Assembly (NCBI GenBank): GCA_021740385.1
Contig: JAIOZY010000021.1
Location: forward strand, 1 to 64,000
Origin: Prolixibacteraceae bacterium
Lineage (GTDB): Bacteria > Bacteroidota > Bacteroidia > Bacteroidales > Prolixibacteraceae
Reading direction: 5' to 3'
DNA length: 64,000 bases
Position numbers and translations under genes: made by a program
Part shown: positions 25,253 to 34,144 of the stretch, in pieces
Layout of the letters: each line of letters opens with the position of its first letter
Numbering within the stretch: the stretch's first letter is position 1
The notes under the pieces: model-generated
The model's input: the letters and a program-made list of their open reading frames with translations, nothing else
What the model was told of the DNA's origin: nothing
Database searches by the model: none

Positions 25253-26635
25253 CTAATTATGATGGATACTATTCAAGTAAACTTCTAACATGGTATATCC
25301 CATGGAAGAGACCATATTTCGATCATCGGGGTTTTGAGGGTCTAACTTGTGTTGTATTTCCCATGAATCAGGCATCCCGTCATGATCGGTATCGCTTGGT
25401 GCTTTGGCACTTTTTAAGTCAGGCCAACCACCCACATCGTTTTGCGAATCAATAATTCCACATATTGCTGCTTCATCAGCCACCGTTTTTAACATTTTGT
25501 AACCACGCCCCTCGTATGTAGCACCCCCCTTTTCAGTTTCATTAATTATTCTGGAATCAACGGCATCGCGTTTAGGAAAAGTTGCACCGGCATTTTTAAG
25601 AACAACTTTATAAGCATCTTTTGCGGCTTGCTGATTAATTTGCATTGATGGCCACGGTTCATCCATTTTAAATTCGTCAAAATCTATTTTTGTTTGAACT
25701 CCGCCATTCCAGTTGTTATCTGAAACTTTTTTATTGCCTTCAACAACATTTTTGGCTATATACCATTTTCCCTTATCGCCACTGCCCCTGCTCGATGGAT
25801 TAGCAATGCGATAAGACACTTCTCCGGGTTCGGTTGCAGGACCGGGTTTATAATAGTTAGCAACCATGTTAAAAGTTGAAAAATTGAAACGTGGGTTTCC
25901 TTTTTGTTGTGCTTCTCCACCATAGCAACTATTATACCCCCAGTTATAAATTACATTGTTTCGATAATCGGTATATCCTGAACCAGAAGCCCAACGTGGG
26001 TTTCGACTTGAATGATGAGCCAGGAGGTTGTGATGATATGTACCATAATTACTGCCCCATATACCTCCAAAACCATGATGCCCCTTAGTGTGGTTTGATT
26101 TAAACAGGCTTTCAGAAATCATGCACCATTGCACTGTAATGCTGTCGCAATGATAAATTGACATACATTCGTCGATACTCCAACTTGCTGAAACATGATC
26201 GAGTATTATGTTTTTGACATATCGTCCGCCAATGGCATCGTAGTCGTTGCCCGAAACGTCGCCCGGGCGAACACGGATATACCGGATAATTACCTGATCG
26301 GCATCAATATTTATAGGATGATTTTTTAAACATATCCCGTCGCCCGGGGCAGTTTGTCCTGCAATAGTAATGTTCGGGTTTTTTATCCGGATCGGGCTTT
26401 CAAGCTCGACATTGCCTGAAACGCTGAAAACGACTGTTCGGGCTCCTTCAGCCTCAACCGCAGCACGAAGGCTTCCTGCACCGCTATCGTTTAAATTGGT
26501 TACGGCATATACTTTTCCGCCACGTCCGCCAACAGTATATTTGCCGTAGCCTTCGGCAGTTGGGAAGGCCAATTGTTGTGCAGAAATTGTTATTACAATT
26601 AAACTAAAGTAAGTTAAAAATAGTATTCGTTTCAT
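25253..26635 (-). CDS. pectate lyase-like secreted protein
   Basis: A 460-residue secreted right-handed beta-helix protein of the pectate lyase/PL1 type. The start at 26635 gives signal peptide MKRILFLTYFSLIVITISAQ. Diagnostic stretches: FPTAEGYGKYTVGGRGGKVY at the N-terminus, PITI-type coils (NPNITIAGQTAPGDGI, QVIIRYIRVRPGD, NIILDHVSASWSIDE), HNLLAHHSSRNPRWASG and YRNNVIYNWGYNSCYGGE. These are the features of Bacteroidota proteins annotated as pectate lyases. Pectate lyases cleave de-esterified polygalacturonan by beta-elimination; some members of this set act on other uronic-acid polymers. No T9SS tail is present. It starts 19 bp after the permease stop, so it is probably the distal part of the same transcript. 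Confidence 0.82.
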   Translation of the reverse strand: MKRILFLTYFSLIVITISAQQLAFPTAEGYGKYTVGGRGGKVYAVTNLNDSGAGSLRAAVEAEGARTVVFSVSGNVELESPIRIKNPNITIAGQTAPGDGICLKNHPINIDADQVIIRYIRVRPGDVSGNDYDAIGGRYVKNIILDHVSASWSIDECMSIYHCDSITVQWCMISESLFKSNHTKGHHGFGGIWGSNYGTYHHNLLAHHSSRNPRWASGSGYTDYRNNVIYNWGYNSCYGGEAQQKGNPRFNFSTFNMVANYYKPGPATEPGEVSYRIANPSSRGSGDKGKWYIAKNVVEGNKKVSDNNWNGGVQTKIDFDEFKMDEPWPSMQINQQAAKDAYKVVLKNAGATFPKRDAVDSRIINETEKGGATYEGRGYKMLKTVADEAAICGIIDSQNDVGGWPDLKSAKAPSDTDHDGMPDSWEIQHKLDPQNPDDRNMVSSMGYTMLEVYLNSIHHN

Positions 26636-26654
26636 ATTCCCTTTCAAAGTTCGT

Positions 26655-27632
26655 TTACTTTTCTTTCGAATTCATTTTCTCAACAATTACCGCAAGCAGA
26701 ATAACAAAACCTTTGATTACCTGCTGCCAGAAAGGCGAAACATTGAGCAAAACCAACCCGTTATTGAGAATTCCAATAATCAGCGCGCCCTGTACCGTAC
26801 CCATAATTGTTCCCTTACCCCCCGAAAGAGAAGTTCCCCCAATTACTACAGCGGCAATTGAATCGAGTTCAAAGCCCATGCCTGCATTGGGTTGCGCCGA
26901 ATCGAGCCTTGATGTCACAATAATGCCACCAATTGCCGACAATGCGCCAGCAATTGAATACACGATCATCTTAACCCGCTTTATTTTTAAACCCGAAAGC
27001 AACGATGCGGTCTCGTTACCCCCAATGGCATAGATATGCCTCCCAAGTTTTGTTTTTTTGGTTAAAACCACCGCGGCCAAAACCACAACAGCTGAAATCC
27101 ATACGGGCATTGGAATACCCAAAAACCATCCGGTTCCGATGAAGGCCATGCTATCACCCAGCCCGGTAATGGGAAAACCTCCCGTCCAAAGCATTGTTAA
27201 GCCCCTTGCTATGGTGAGCATAGCAAGGGTTGCTACAAAAGGCGGCACTTTAAAGCGTGTTATGGTAAGCCCGTTAAACCAGCCTAAAAAAGTCCCCACC
27301 AATGTTCCACCAACCAATGCACCAACCAGAGTAAAACCAACGTAGAGGTTTATATCTGTAAATTCAGCCCCGAATTTCAGCATACCGGCAGTTACCGCCC
27401 CGGCTAAAGCCAGGATTGAACCAACCGAAAGGTCAATACCGCCTGTAAGGATAACCAGTGTCATTCCTACTGAAATAACAACATTCACTGATATTTGCCG
27501 CATTACATTCCAGGCATTCTCACCTGTAAGGAACCTGTCGGACAAAAAGCTCAACACGATGCACATGATAAGCAGTGCAATAACTGATTGAAATTTAGCC
27601 AGGTTACGTTTGATATCTTTAATATTAGCCAT
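26655..27632 (-). CDS. sugar ABC transporter permease (RbsC family)
   Basis: A 325-residue inner-membrane permease of the carbohydrate-2 (ribose/xylose) type with about 8-10 membrane segments. Family motifs: NVMRQISVNVVISVGMTLVI, TGGIDLSVGSILALAG and RHIYAIGGNETASLLSGL, followed by SAIGGIIVTSRL and AAVVIGGTSLSGGKGTI. The EAA-like cytoplasmic loop is in place for coupling to the ATPase encoded just upstream (10-bp gap). It forms one transporter with the ATPase at 27643 and the binding lipoprotein at 29801. The transported sugar cannot be read from the permease. Confidence 0.9.
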   Translation of the reverse strand: MANIKDIKRNLAKFQSVIALLIMCIVLSFLSDRFLTGENAWNVMRQISVNVVISVGMTLVILTGGIDLSVGSILALAGAVTAGMLKFGAEFTDINLYVGFTLVGALVGGTLVGTFLGWFNGLTITRFKVPPFVATLAMLTIARGLTMLWTGGFPITGLGDSMAFIGTGWFLGIPMPVWISAVVVLAAVVLTKKTKLGRHIYAIGGNETASLLSGLKIKRVKMIVYSIAGALSAIGGIIVTSRLDSAQPNAGMGFELDSIAAVVIGGTSLSGGKGTIMGTVQGALIIGILNNGLVLLNVSPFWQQVIKGFVILLAVIVEKMNSKEK

Positions 27633-27642
27633 GGTTGAATTT

Positions 27643-29175
27643 TTATTCTTTTTCGATTAAAGCTGCATGCATCAATATCTCTTCGCTTGCTTCCGACCGG
27701 GAAAATTCGCCGGTTAGTTTCGATTCTGACAAAACAAGAATGTTATCCGAAACAGCCAGTATTTCGGGCAGTTCGGAAGAAACCACAACAATTCCCATCC
27801 CTTGTTTTGCCAGATCGTTGATCAGTTTATAAATTTCGATTTTTGCCCCTACATCTATACCCCGGGTTGGTTCATCTAAAAGCAATATTTTAGGATTTGT
27901 TGCCAGCCATTTGGCAATAACTACCTTTTGTTGATTGCCTCCGCTTAGTTTATTAACTTCTATGTTGGGTGACGGCACTTTTGTGTTCAAACTGTTTATG
28001 TAACTCCGACTAAGGGCTTTTTCTTTTTTCCTGCTAATGAAATTGTATCTCGAAACCTTGTTGAGACAGGCCAGACTTGTATTCTTTTCCACATCCATGT
28101 TCATGATTAACCCCTGTAATTTCCTGTCTTCAGGAACGAGGGCTAAACCTGCCTTGATGGCATCGTTAACATTTGAAATTTTTATCGGTTTATTTTCAAT
28201 GAAGATTTTCCCGGAAACGTATTTCGGGTGCAATCCAAAAATGGCCTCCAGTAGTTCGGTACGCCCGGCACCCATTAAACCGCAAACCCCCAAAACTTCT
28301 CCCTTATGCAATGAAAAATTTACCCCATCAACCAAATAATCACGCTTATTTTCAGGGTTTTGCAGGCACAGGTTTTCCAACCTTAAAAGTTCATCGCCGT
28401 CGCAATGTTGATCCTTGTTTAAAACAGAAGCCAAATCCCTTCCAACCATCATTTTTACCAGTTGGTCATGATTGGTATCCATCATTAACCCCGATCCCAC
28501 TTTCTGCCCGTCACGGAGTACTTCGTACCTATCGGCTATCTCAAACAACTCGTTTAGTTTGTGCGAAATGTACACAACAGCTACGCCTCTCGTTTTCAAA
28601 TCGTTTATGATTTTGAAAAGCAGTTCCACCTCCTGGTCGCTTATGGCCGATGTTGGTTCATCCATTATCAGCACCTTCGAATCAAACAACAAGGCCCTGG
28701 CAATTTCAACCATTTGTTGTTGACCAACACGAAGCTGGTTGATGGCCGTTCGTGAGTTTATATTAAGATGCAACCGGGTTAGTAGTTCCTTCGCTTTTTT
28801 ATGCATTTGGGCATAATCGAGCAGGCCGGATTTGCCTGTAATTTCATTCCCGAGAAAAAGGTTTTCGGTAATGCTGAGATGGGGGATCAGGTTCAATTCC
28901 TGATGAATAATAACAACACCCTTCTCTGCTGCTTCTTTCGGATTTTTAAACGATGTTGCTTCCCCTTTTAACCAAACATTCCCCTTATATTGCTGGTGAA
29001 CCCCTGAAATGATTTTCATGAGTGTTGACTTTCCTGCACCGTTTTCGCCAATAACAGCCGTAACCATCCCGGGGAAAATCTGCATGTCGATATTTCTCAG
29101 GGCATAAACTCCCGAAAAATCTTTTGAAACATTGCATATTTCAAGTATTGGTTTTATTTGCTTTTTATTCTCCAT
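27643..29175 (-). CDS. sugar ABC transporter ATPase (RbsA family)
   Basis: A 510-residue double ATPase of the RbsA/MglA/XylG family. The first nucleotide-binding domain has Walker A GENGAGKST, signature LRVGQQQMVEIARALL and Walker B VLIMDEPTSAI. The second has the usual degenerate Walker A (GLMGAGRTELLEAIFG) but intact signature LSGGNQQKVVIAKWLA and ILLLDEPTRGIDVGAK. Length is normal. It overlaps the end of the DUF2291 gene by 11 bp. It powers import by the neighbouring permease. Confidence 0.92.
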   Translation of the reverse strand: MENKKQIKPILEICNVSKDFSGVYALRNIDMQIFPGMVTAVIGENGAGKSTLMKIISGVHQQYKGNVWLKGEATSFKNPKEAAEKGVVIIHQELNLIPHLSITENLFLGNEITGKSGLLDYAQMHKKAKELLTRLHLNINSRTAINQLRVGQQQMVEIARALLFDSKVLIMDEPTSAISDQEVELLFKIINDLKTRGVAVVYISHKLNELFEIADRYEVLRDGQKVGSGLMMDTNHDQLVKMMVGRDLASVLNKDQHCDGDELLRLENLCLQNPENKRDYLVDGVNFSLHKGEVLGVCGLMGAGRTELLEAIFGLHPKYVSGKIFIENKPIKISNVNDAIKAGLALVPEDRKLQGLIMNMDVEKNTSLACLNKVSRYNFISRKKEKALSRSYINSLNTKVPSPNIEVNKLSGGNQQKVVIAKWLATNPKILLLDEPTRGIDVGAKIEIYKLINDLAKQGMGIVVVSSELPEILAVSDNILVLSESKLTGEFSRSEASEEILMHAALIEKE

Positions 29176-29794
29176 CTGATACTTTTACTGAAACCGGAAT
29201 AATACGGATGGATCCAGTATCAATGTTCTTTTCGTTAATTTCAAAAGTGCCGGTAAAATTCACCTTTTTACCAGGTTGGGCCGCCTCCTTTATAACCGGA
29301 ACAATTTCTTCTTTAACCATTTTATTAAGTTCAACCGATACGTTGTTAAAATCGGTCATGTTTACAAAGTCATCGATACTAACTGTGCCTGAACCATCAC
29401 GTACAGTATTCCCGAAAATGAAACCGGTTGCCAGTTTGATCTTTGAATAATCCTTCAATAATACAATAAGGTTTTCTTCTTCTACTGATTGAATTATGCC
29501 TTCGCCACTTGCCAGGAAGTAGTAGGTAGCTGATATTCCAAGTTTTCGCCCAAAATCATTGAATGCTTTTCCGGGATTTTTTTCCAACATTTTCAGAAGG
29601 GAAATAATTTCGGGCGCTTCTTCAATGGTCTTTGGCATCCTGCTATTCCAAACTTCTCTTGTGTAAGCAGCAGCGCTAAAATCCCCGGGCACCTCAACTG
29701 CATTGTGTTTGTCAAGTTTTTGAATATCGAGCGAAAGAATGATAACAATCAATGCAGCAATTATTGCAAAGCCATATTTAACAGGTTTCTTCAT
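29165..29794 (-). CDS. DUF2291 periplasmic or membrane-anchored protein
   Basis: A 209-residue protein of the DUF2291 family with a single N-terminal membrane segment (YGFAIIAALIVIILSLDI). The rest is exported: FGRKLGISATYYFLASGEG and ATGFIFGNTVRDGSGTVSIDDFVN are family-typical. DUF2291 genes often sit next to RbsABC-type transporters, as here between the binding protein and the ATPase, so an accessory role in sugar binding or import is likely. Biochemistry is unknown to me. It overlaps the ATPase start by 11 bp. Confidence 0.8.
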   Translation of the reverse strand: MKKPVKYGFAIIAALIVIILSLDIQKLDKHNAVEVPGDFSAAAYTREVWNSRMPKTIEEAPEIISLLKMLEKNPGKAFNDFGRKLGISATYYFLASGEGIIQSVEEENLIVLLKDYSKIKLATGFIFGNTVRDGSGTVSIDDFVNMTDFNNVSVELNKMVKEEIVPVIKEAAQPGKKVNFTGTFEINEKNIDTGSIRIIPVSVKVSDGE

Positions 29795-29800
29795 AGCTGG

Positions 29801-30742
29801 TTATTTTTCAGGCATAAATTGATCAACATTTTCAGGAGTAATTAAAATCACTTCAACCGGGGTTTTGCTGCTGAAATCGCGTTTACCCCTGATATACTGG
29901 TCGGCCAGTTCGGCTGAGGTTTGAGCCATAAGTACCGGGAATTGCATTACCGTGGCTGCAATTTTTCCTTCGGCAACCCCTCGTACGGCATCATCGGCAC
30001 CGTCGAAACCAAAAACTTTTATCTTGTCTTTTTTCCCTGCTGCCAGTATCGCCTGGTAAGCTCCCATTGCCATGGCATCGTTTCCACAAAATACGGCATC
30101 AATATCGGGATTAGCCTGCATAATGGTTTCCATCATGTCCATGGCTTTGTTACGGTCAAAATCGGCGCTTTGCTGTGCTACCATTTTTAATTCAGTAAAT
30201 TCATCCACCACACTGTGAAAGCCATTCGAGCGGTTCCATGTGTTGTTATCCCCCACCAAACCAAGTATTTCAACATAGTTGCCTTTTTTGTTCATTTGCC
30301 GCACAAAGTACTGGCCCAGTTTTACACAGCCGCTAAAATTGTCGGAAAGCAACTGGGTAGCGGCAGCATCGCGCGAGTTTATTTCACGGTCCATGCAAAA
30401 AGTCGGGATACCGGCTTCCTTCGCCCGTTTCACATTAAGTACCGAGCCATCTGCATCGGTGGGATTAAACAGGATAGCGCTGTACCCCATGGCAATCACA
30501 TTGTCGAAATGTTCAGCCTCTTTTGCTGAATTATTTTGTGAATCAAAAATGGTAGCCTCATAGCCTAACTCCCTTGCTTTTTCGGCAGCCGACTCAGCCA
30601 ATACAACAAACCAGGGATTGTTCAGGGTTGAGATAATTACTGCCATTTTTTTAGGGGAATTGTCTACGTTATTCTCATTGCATCCGGCTAATAACACGAA
30701 TGTTACTACCAAAAAAAGTATGATATTCTTCCCTTTAATCAT
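29801..30742 (-). CDS. sugar-binding lipoprotein (RbsB family)
   Basis: A 313-residue periplasmic sugar-binding protein: lipoprotein signal [15 protein letters not shown] with Cys21. It has the two-lobed periplasmic binding protein type 1 fold with [24 protein letters not shown], a ribose-type N-terminal start, and [20 protein letters not shown] near the C-terminus. Ligand residues resemble ribose or related pentose binders (the NNPWF and [13 protein letters not shown] segments). It is anchored to the outer face of the inner membrane and hands sugar to the permease. It lies 3 bp after the stop of the transketolase C-terminal subunit gene. Confidence 0.9.
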   Translation of the reverse strand: MIKGKNIILFLVVTFVLLAGCNENNVDNSPKKMAVIISTLNNPWFVVLAESAAEKARELGYEATIFDSQNNSAKEAEHFDNVIAMGYSAILFNPTDADGSVLNVKRAKEAGIPTFCMDREINSRDAAATQLLSDNFSGCVKLGQYFVRQMNKKGNYVEILGLVGDNNTWNRSNGFHSVVDEFTELKMVAQQSADFDRNKAMDMMETIMQANPDIDAVFCGNDAMAMGAYQAILAAGKKDKIKVFGFDGADDAVRGVAEGKIAATVMQFPVLMAQTSAELADQYIRGKRDFSSKTPVEVILITPENVDQFMPEK

Positions 30743-30745
30743 TTT

Positions 30746-31705
30746 TTATGAAAGGTTTAAAAGTTTTAATGCTGTATTACAAAGTCCTTCGCCTGTTATT
30801 CCATAATGCTCAAATATTTCCACCTGCGAACCGGCAACGGTTTCTTCATCAGGTATGCCCACCCGTTTAAAAGGCAGGAATAACCCAGCTTCCAGTATTG
30901 TTGAGGCACATGCTTCGCCCAGGCCGCCACTGATGCTGTGTTCTTCAACAGTCACTATTGCTTTGCATTCCCTTGCTGCTTTCAGTATTGCATCGGTATC
31001 GAGCGGTTTGAGGGTGTGCATGCTGACAACCCGAACACTGATCCCGTTTTCATGAAGCTTTTGTGCGGCTTCAAATGCCGGTGCAACCGTCTCGCCACAG
31101 GCAATAAATGCAACATCAGACCCATCGACTATGGTAAAAGCTTTTCCAATTTCGAAAACCTCATCACCTGAATGCAGGTGTGGCATATTCTTCTTCCCAA
31201 ATTTCAGGTATACCGGTTTATCAAAAGCCGCCGCTGCTTTTACAGCTTCCCGTGCTTCAAAATTATCGGCCGGTACTACAATGGTCAGGTTATGAATGGC
31301 ACGTAAAACAGCAACATCGTGTATGGAATGGTGCGTTGAACCGAGCGCGCCATAACTAACCCCGGAACTGATCCCAACCAAGGTAACGGGGTAGTTTGAA
31401 TAGGCCACATCGTTTTTGATCTGTTCTAAAGAGCGGGTTGCCAAAAAACAACCGGGAGAGGTGGCAAACACTTTTTTTCCTGTTGAAGCCAAACCGGCAG
31501 CAACACCAACCAGGTTCTGTTCGGCAATCCCAATTTCCACAATCTGTTCGGGGAGTTTTTCAGCAAAAGGCACCAGTTTACCCGATCCGCGTGAATCACT
31601 GGTCACTGCCAAAACATCTTTATCGGAAAGGCCGAGTTCAATTAATGTTTCCGAATAGATTTCGAGATTGGCTTTGCCTTTTATGAGTTTATCAGTAATT
31701 TTCAT
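30746..31705 (-). CDS. transketolase C-terminal subunit
   Basis: A 319-residue protein equivalent to the pyrimidine-binding and C-terminal domains of transketolase. IVEIGIAEQNLVGVAAGLA contains the catalytic glutamate that contacts the thiamine ring. Further family features are SYGALGSTHHSIHDVAVLR and VTVEEHSISGGLGEACASTI. It is encoded separately from the N-terminal subunit, overlapping it by 14 bp, as in two-subunit transketolases of catabolic operons. Transketolases move two-carbon ketol units between ketose and aldose phosphates. The pair probably acts on the phosphorylated sugar made by the upstream kinase. Confidence 0.9.
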   Translation of the reverse strand: MKITDKLIKGKANLEIYSETLIELGLSDKDVLAVTSDSRGSGKLVPFAEKLPEQIVEIGIAEQNLVGVAAGLASTGKKVFATSPGCFLATRSLEQIKNDVAYSNYPVTLVGISSGVSYGALGSTHHSIHDVAVLRAIHNLTIVVPADNFEAREAVKAAAAFDKPVYLKFGKKNMPHLHSGDEVFEIGKAFTIVDGSDVAFIACGETVAPAFEAAQKLHENGISVRVVSMHTLKPLDTDAILKAARECKAIVTVEEHSISGGLGEACASTILEAGLFLPFKRVGIPDEETVAGSQVEIFEHYGITGEGLCNTALKLLNLS

Positions 31706-32528
31706 TTAATTGCACTTTCAATTCATTTATAGCCTGTTCAAACTCTTCATCCGCTGGCACCCTGTGATGCCATTTTTTTATGTCTTCCATAAAGCTTACG
31801 CCTTTCCCTTTCACGGTATGGGCAATTACAAAATTCGGTTTTCCGGGAACCGTTGGCGTTTCGTTCAACACTTTGCGTAATTCAGCAAAATTGTGCCCGT
31901 CGGTATGTACCACATTCCATCCGAATGCTTTCCACTTTTCTTCAATCGGGTAAGGGTTGCAAACCTCTGAATTCCTTCCGGTAATTTGCAGGGTATTGTG
32001 ATCGAGAATGGCCACCAGGTTGTCGAGCTTGTAATGAGCAGCCAGCATGGCCGCTTCCCAGTTTGACCCTTCGGCCAGTTCTCCATCACCTAAAAGTGTA
32101 AAAACCCGGTAAGGTAACTGATCTTTTTTTCCGGCCAGAGCAATACCTGTACTGATTGAAAGCCCATGTCCAAGTGCCCCGGTATTGAACTCAATACCCC
32201 TTACTTTTCGTGTAGGGTGCCCCACATAAGGCGATTTGTACCGACACATGGTTTCAAGATCCCTTTCGGGGAAAAAACCTTTATCGGCCAATACCACGTA
32301 TAACGCCTCAACCGAGTGCCCTTTGCTTTGAATGTAACGGTCGCGATTGGGATCACTGAAGTTTCCCGGCGAAACGTTCAACACCTCGTTGTAAAGAACG
32401 TTTAAAATGTCGGTACACGAAAGGTCGCCCCCGGTATGCCCGGCATTTGCCCGTTTTATATATTTGAGCAGTGCTATGCGGTATCTCACCGATTTCTGCT
32501 CTAATTCATAATCTGAATATTTTTGCAT
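31692..32528 (-). CDS. transketolase N-terminal subunit
   Basis: A 278-residue protein equivalent to the pyrophosphate-binding domain of transketolase. The thiamine diphosphate motif GDG-x(n)-N is at FTLLGDGELAEGSNWEAA, with the final Asn in AILDHNTLQ. Also typical are ANAGHTGGDLSCTDIL near the N-terminus and GALGHGLSISTGIALAGK. It forms the enzyme with the overlapping C-terminal subunit. Length matches split transketolases. Confidence 0.9.
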   Translation of the reverse strand: MQKYSDYELEQKSVRYRIALLKYIKRANAGHTGGDLSCTDILNVLYNEVLNVSPGNFSDPNRDRYIQSKGHSVEALYVVLADKGFFPERDLETMCRYKSPYVGHPTRKVRGIEFNTGALGHGLSISTGIALAGKKDQLPYRVFTLLGDGELAEGSNWEAAMLAAHYKLDNLVAILDHNTLQITGRNSEVCNPYPIEEKWKAFGWNVVHTDGHNFAELRKVLNETPTVPGKPNFVIAHTVKGKGVSFMEDIKKWHHRVPADEEFEQAINELKVQLNENY

Positions 32529-32622
32529 TGTTCTCTTTAATTTTCCCTTTGCATATATTAGGCATATGCGAAATTATCTCTCGCAAAGGCCGTAAAATCG
32601 CGAAGATTCTTTTTTATATATT

Positions 32623-34038
32623 TTATTCGTGTTTGTAAAGCTCCCAGCCCAGGTAGTTTCCAATAGCTTCCTTAAGGATTTCAGCCACGTGGCCGCGAAC
32701 CATGGCCACATGATGCTCGAAACCGTTTTTGCACATGTATTTCATCAGCTTTTGGAGGTTGTTAATCTTGCATACGGCAATACCTCCGTCCATTCCATAG
32801 GGGTCATCGGTTATGACGCCTTCGCCGAGGTACGATTTAATCAGCCCCCTGTTGTCATCGGTTGAGATGCGGAAAAAGGTCATGTCGCCTGCTGCCACTT
32901 TTCCTTTCACAGCGCCAAAAGTGTCTTCTCTTCCCAAAACTGTTCCCAATACATCGAGGCTTCCGATTTCGATTTCATTCTGAAAAAATGATTTTGGATA
33001 GTTGCTGCAATGTGTAAGTACTACTTTTTCGCGGTCATCGCCAAAGTTATTGTTCCAGTCGAGAATGGCCGACGGGGTTTGGGCAGCCAAAGCCAGGGCA
33101 TACATTGAAATTGACCCGGCAACATCGACCTCGCAAGCCGAGGGCATAAGCTTTTCGCCCATCATGCTCATGGTAACGCAAGCCGCACAACCGTAGTTTT
33201 TCTCAATCGATTCCCAGCACTGTATGGCCGTAATATCGATATCGTTTTCGTTGATCCAGTTTTCAACGGCCAGTCCGAAACGGGCCTGGTGTGCAATTTT
33301 ACTTTTTGCACCCACCTTGCAGGTTCCATATGCTTCAATTTCGCCGGTTTTCTTAACAACAGCGGGGTCGTCAATTTTTATGGCTTGTGCAGCGGCAATG
33401 ATTTCTGACATGTCAACCGGTACAACCGTAATGCCCGATTGCTGCAACAGTTTTTCGCTGAAACGCATGGTCTGGAAACCGATTGGGCGGGTACCAATGG
33501 CACCTACACGAAGGTTTTTTAACCCCTTAACTACACGGCATACACCGGCAAACTTCACCAGGTCTTTGGCGAATTCTATACTATCTAATTTACTGGTGTG
33601 GTAAAAGGTGTCGGTAAATTTTATCCCGTATTGATAAAAGTTGTTACAAACTGAAAGCTTTCCGCAGAAAGCATCACGGCGACTTTTAACGTCCACTTTA
33701 TCGTTATCGTCGTCAATAGCCTGCACTAAAACCGGTACATCAAGTTCTGAAAGTTTGATGGAATTCACGACACCCAGTTCATCACCAAAATTTGGAAGAA
33801 TAACGATGATACCATCAATAATGTCTTTGTTCTTTTTGAATAGTTCAGCACATTTAACCGCATCGGCATACCCTTCGATATTGCCGGTCGGGGTTTGGCC
33901 TTCGGGCAGGATAACAGAGTTGAACCCCATGTCATCTAACTTTTTCAATGCTTCTTTACGGGCATTTACGGCCAGTTTAAAATTGAATATGTTACGTGTG
34001 GCGATTATTACGCCGAATGTTTGTTTTGCTGTTTTCAT
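32623..34038 (-). CDS. L-fucose/L-arabinose isomerase-like protein
   Basis: A 471-residue protein of the FucI/AraA isomerase family. Probable metal and catalytic residues: Glu276 in QCWESIEK, Glu303 and Asp305 in CEVDVAGS, and His442/443 and His450 in FEHHVAMVRGH. The N-terminal Rossmann-like domain begins TFGVIIATRNIFN. Such enzymes interconvert aldoses and ketoses with manganese. It is shorter than classical FucI (~590) and closer in size to the fucose isomerase-like group found in Bacteroidota sugar operons. Placed between the FGGY kinase and transketolase genes, it probably converts the imported aldose to the ketose that is then phosphorylated. Confidence 0.85.
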   Translation of the reverse strand: MKTAKQTFGVIIATRNIFNFKLAVNARKEALKKLDDMGFNSVILPEGQTPTGNIEGYADAVKCAELFKKNKDIIDGIIVILPNFGDELGVVNSIKLSELDVPVLVQAIDDDNDKVDVKSRRDAFCGKLSVCNNFYQYGIKFTDTFYHTSKLDSIEFAKDLVKFAGVCRVVKGLKNLRVGAIGTRPIGFQTMRFSEKLLQQSGITVVPVDMSEIIAAAQAIKIDDPAVVKKTGEIEAYGTCKVGAKSKIAHQARFGLAVENWINENDIDITAIQCWESIEKNYGCAACVTMSMMGEKLMPSACEVDVAGSISMYALALAAQTPSAILDWNNNFGDDREKVVLTHCSNYPKSFFQNEIEIGSLDVLGTVLGREDTFGAVKGKVAAGDMTFFRISTDDNRGLIKSYLGEGVITDDPYGMDGGIAVCKINNLQKLMKYMCKNGFEHHVAMVRGHVAEILKEAIGNYLGWELYKHE

Positions 34039-34095
34039 ATCTTGAATATTTATTGTCTATTGAATATTTTGAATACGGTTGAAAACGATTGGATG

Positions 34096-34141
34096 CAATA
34101 GAAAGCAATTGTATTCTACTGCATTCGATTGCTTTCTATTG
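34096..34141. repeat. 14-bp inverted repeat between kinase and isomerase genes
   Basis: Arms CAATAGAAAGCAAT (34096-34109) and ATTGCTTTCTATTG (34128-34141), loop 18 nt, directly after the kinase stop codon. No T-run follows on the minus strand, so it is more likely an mRNA-stabilising or partial attenuation hairpin, or a protein-binding site, than a full terminator. Half-sites resemble the GCTTTC/GAAAGC of the operator at 35661-35712. Confidence 0.6.
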
Positions 34142-34144
34142 TTT

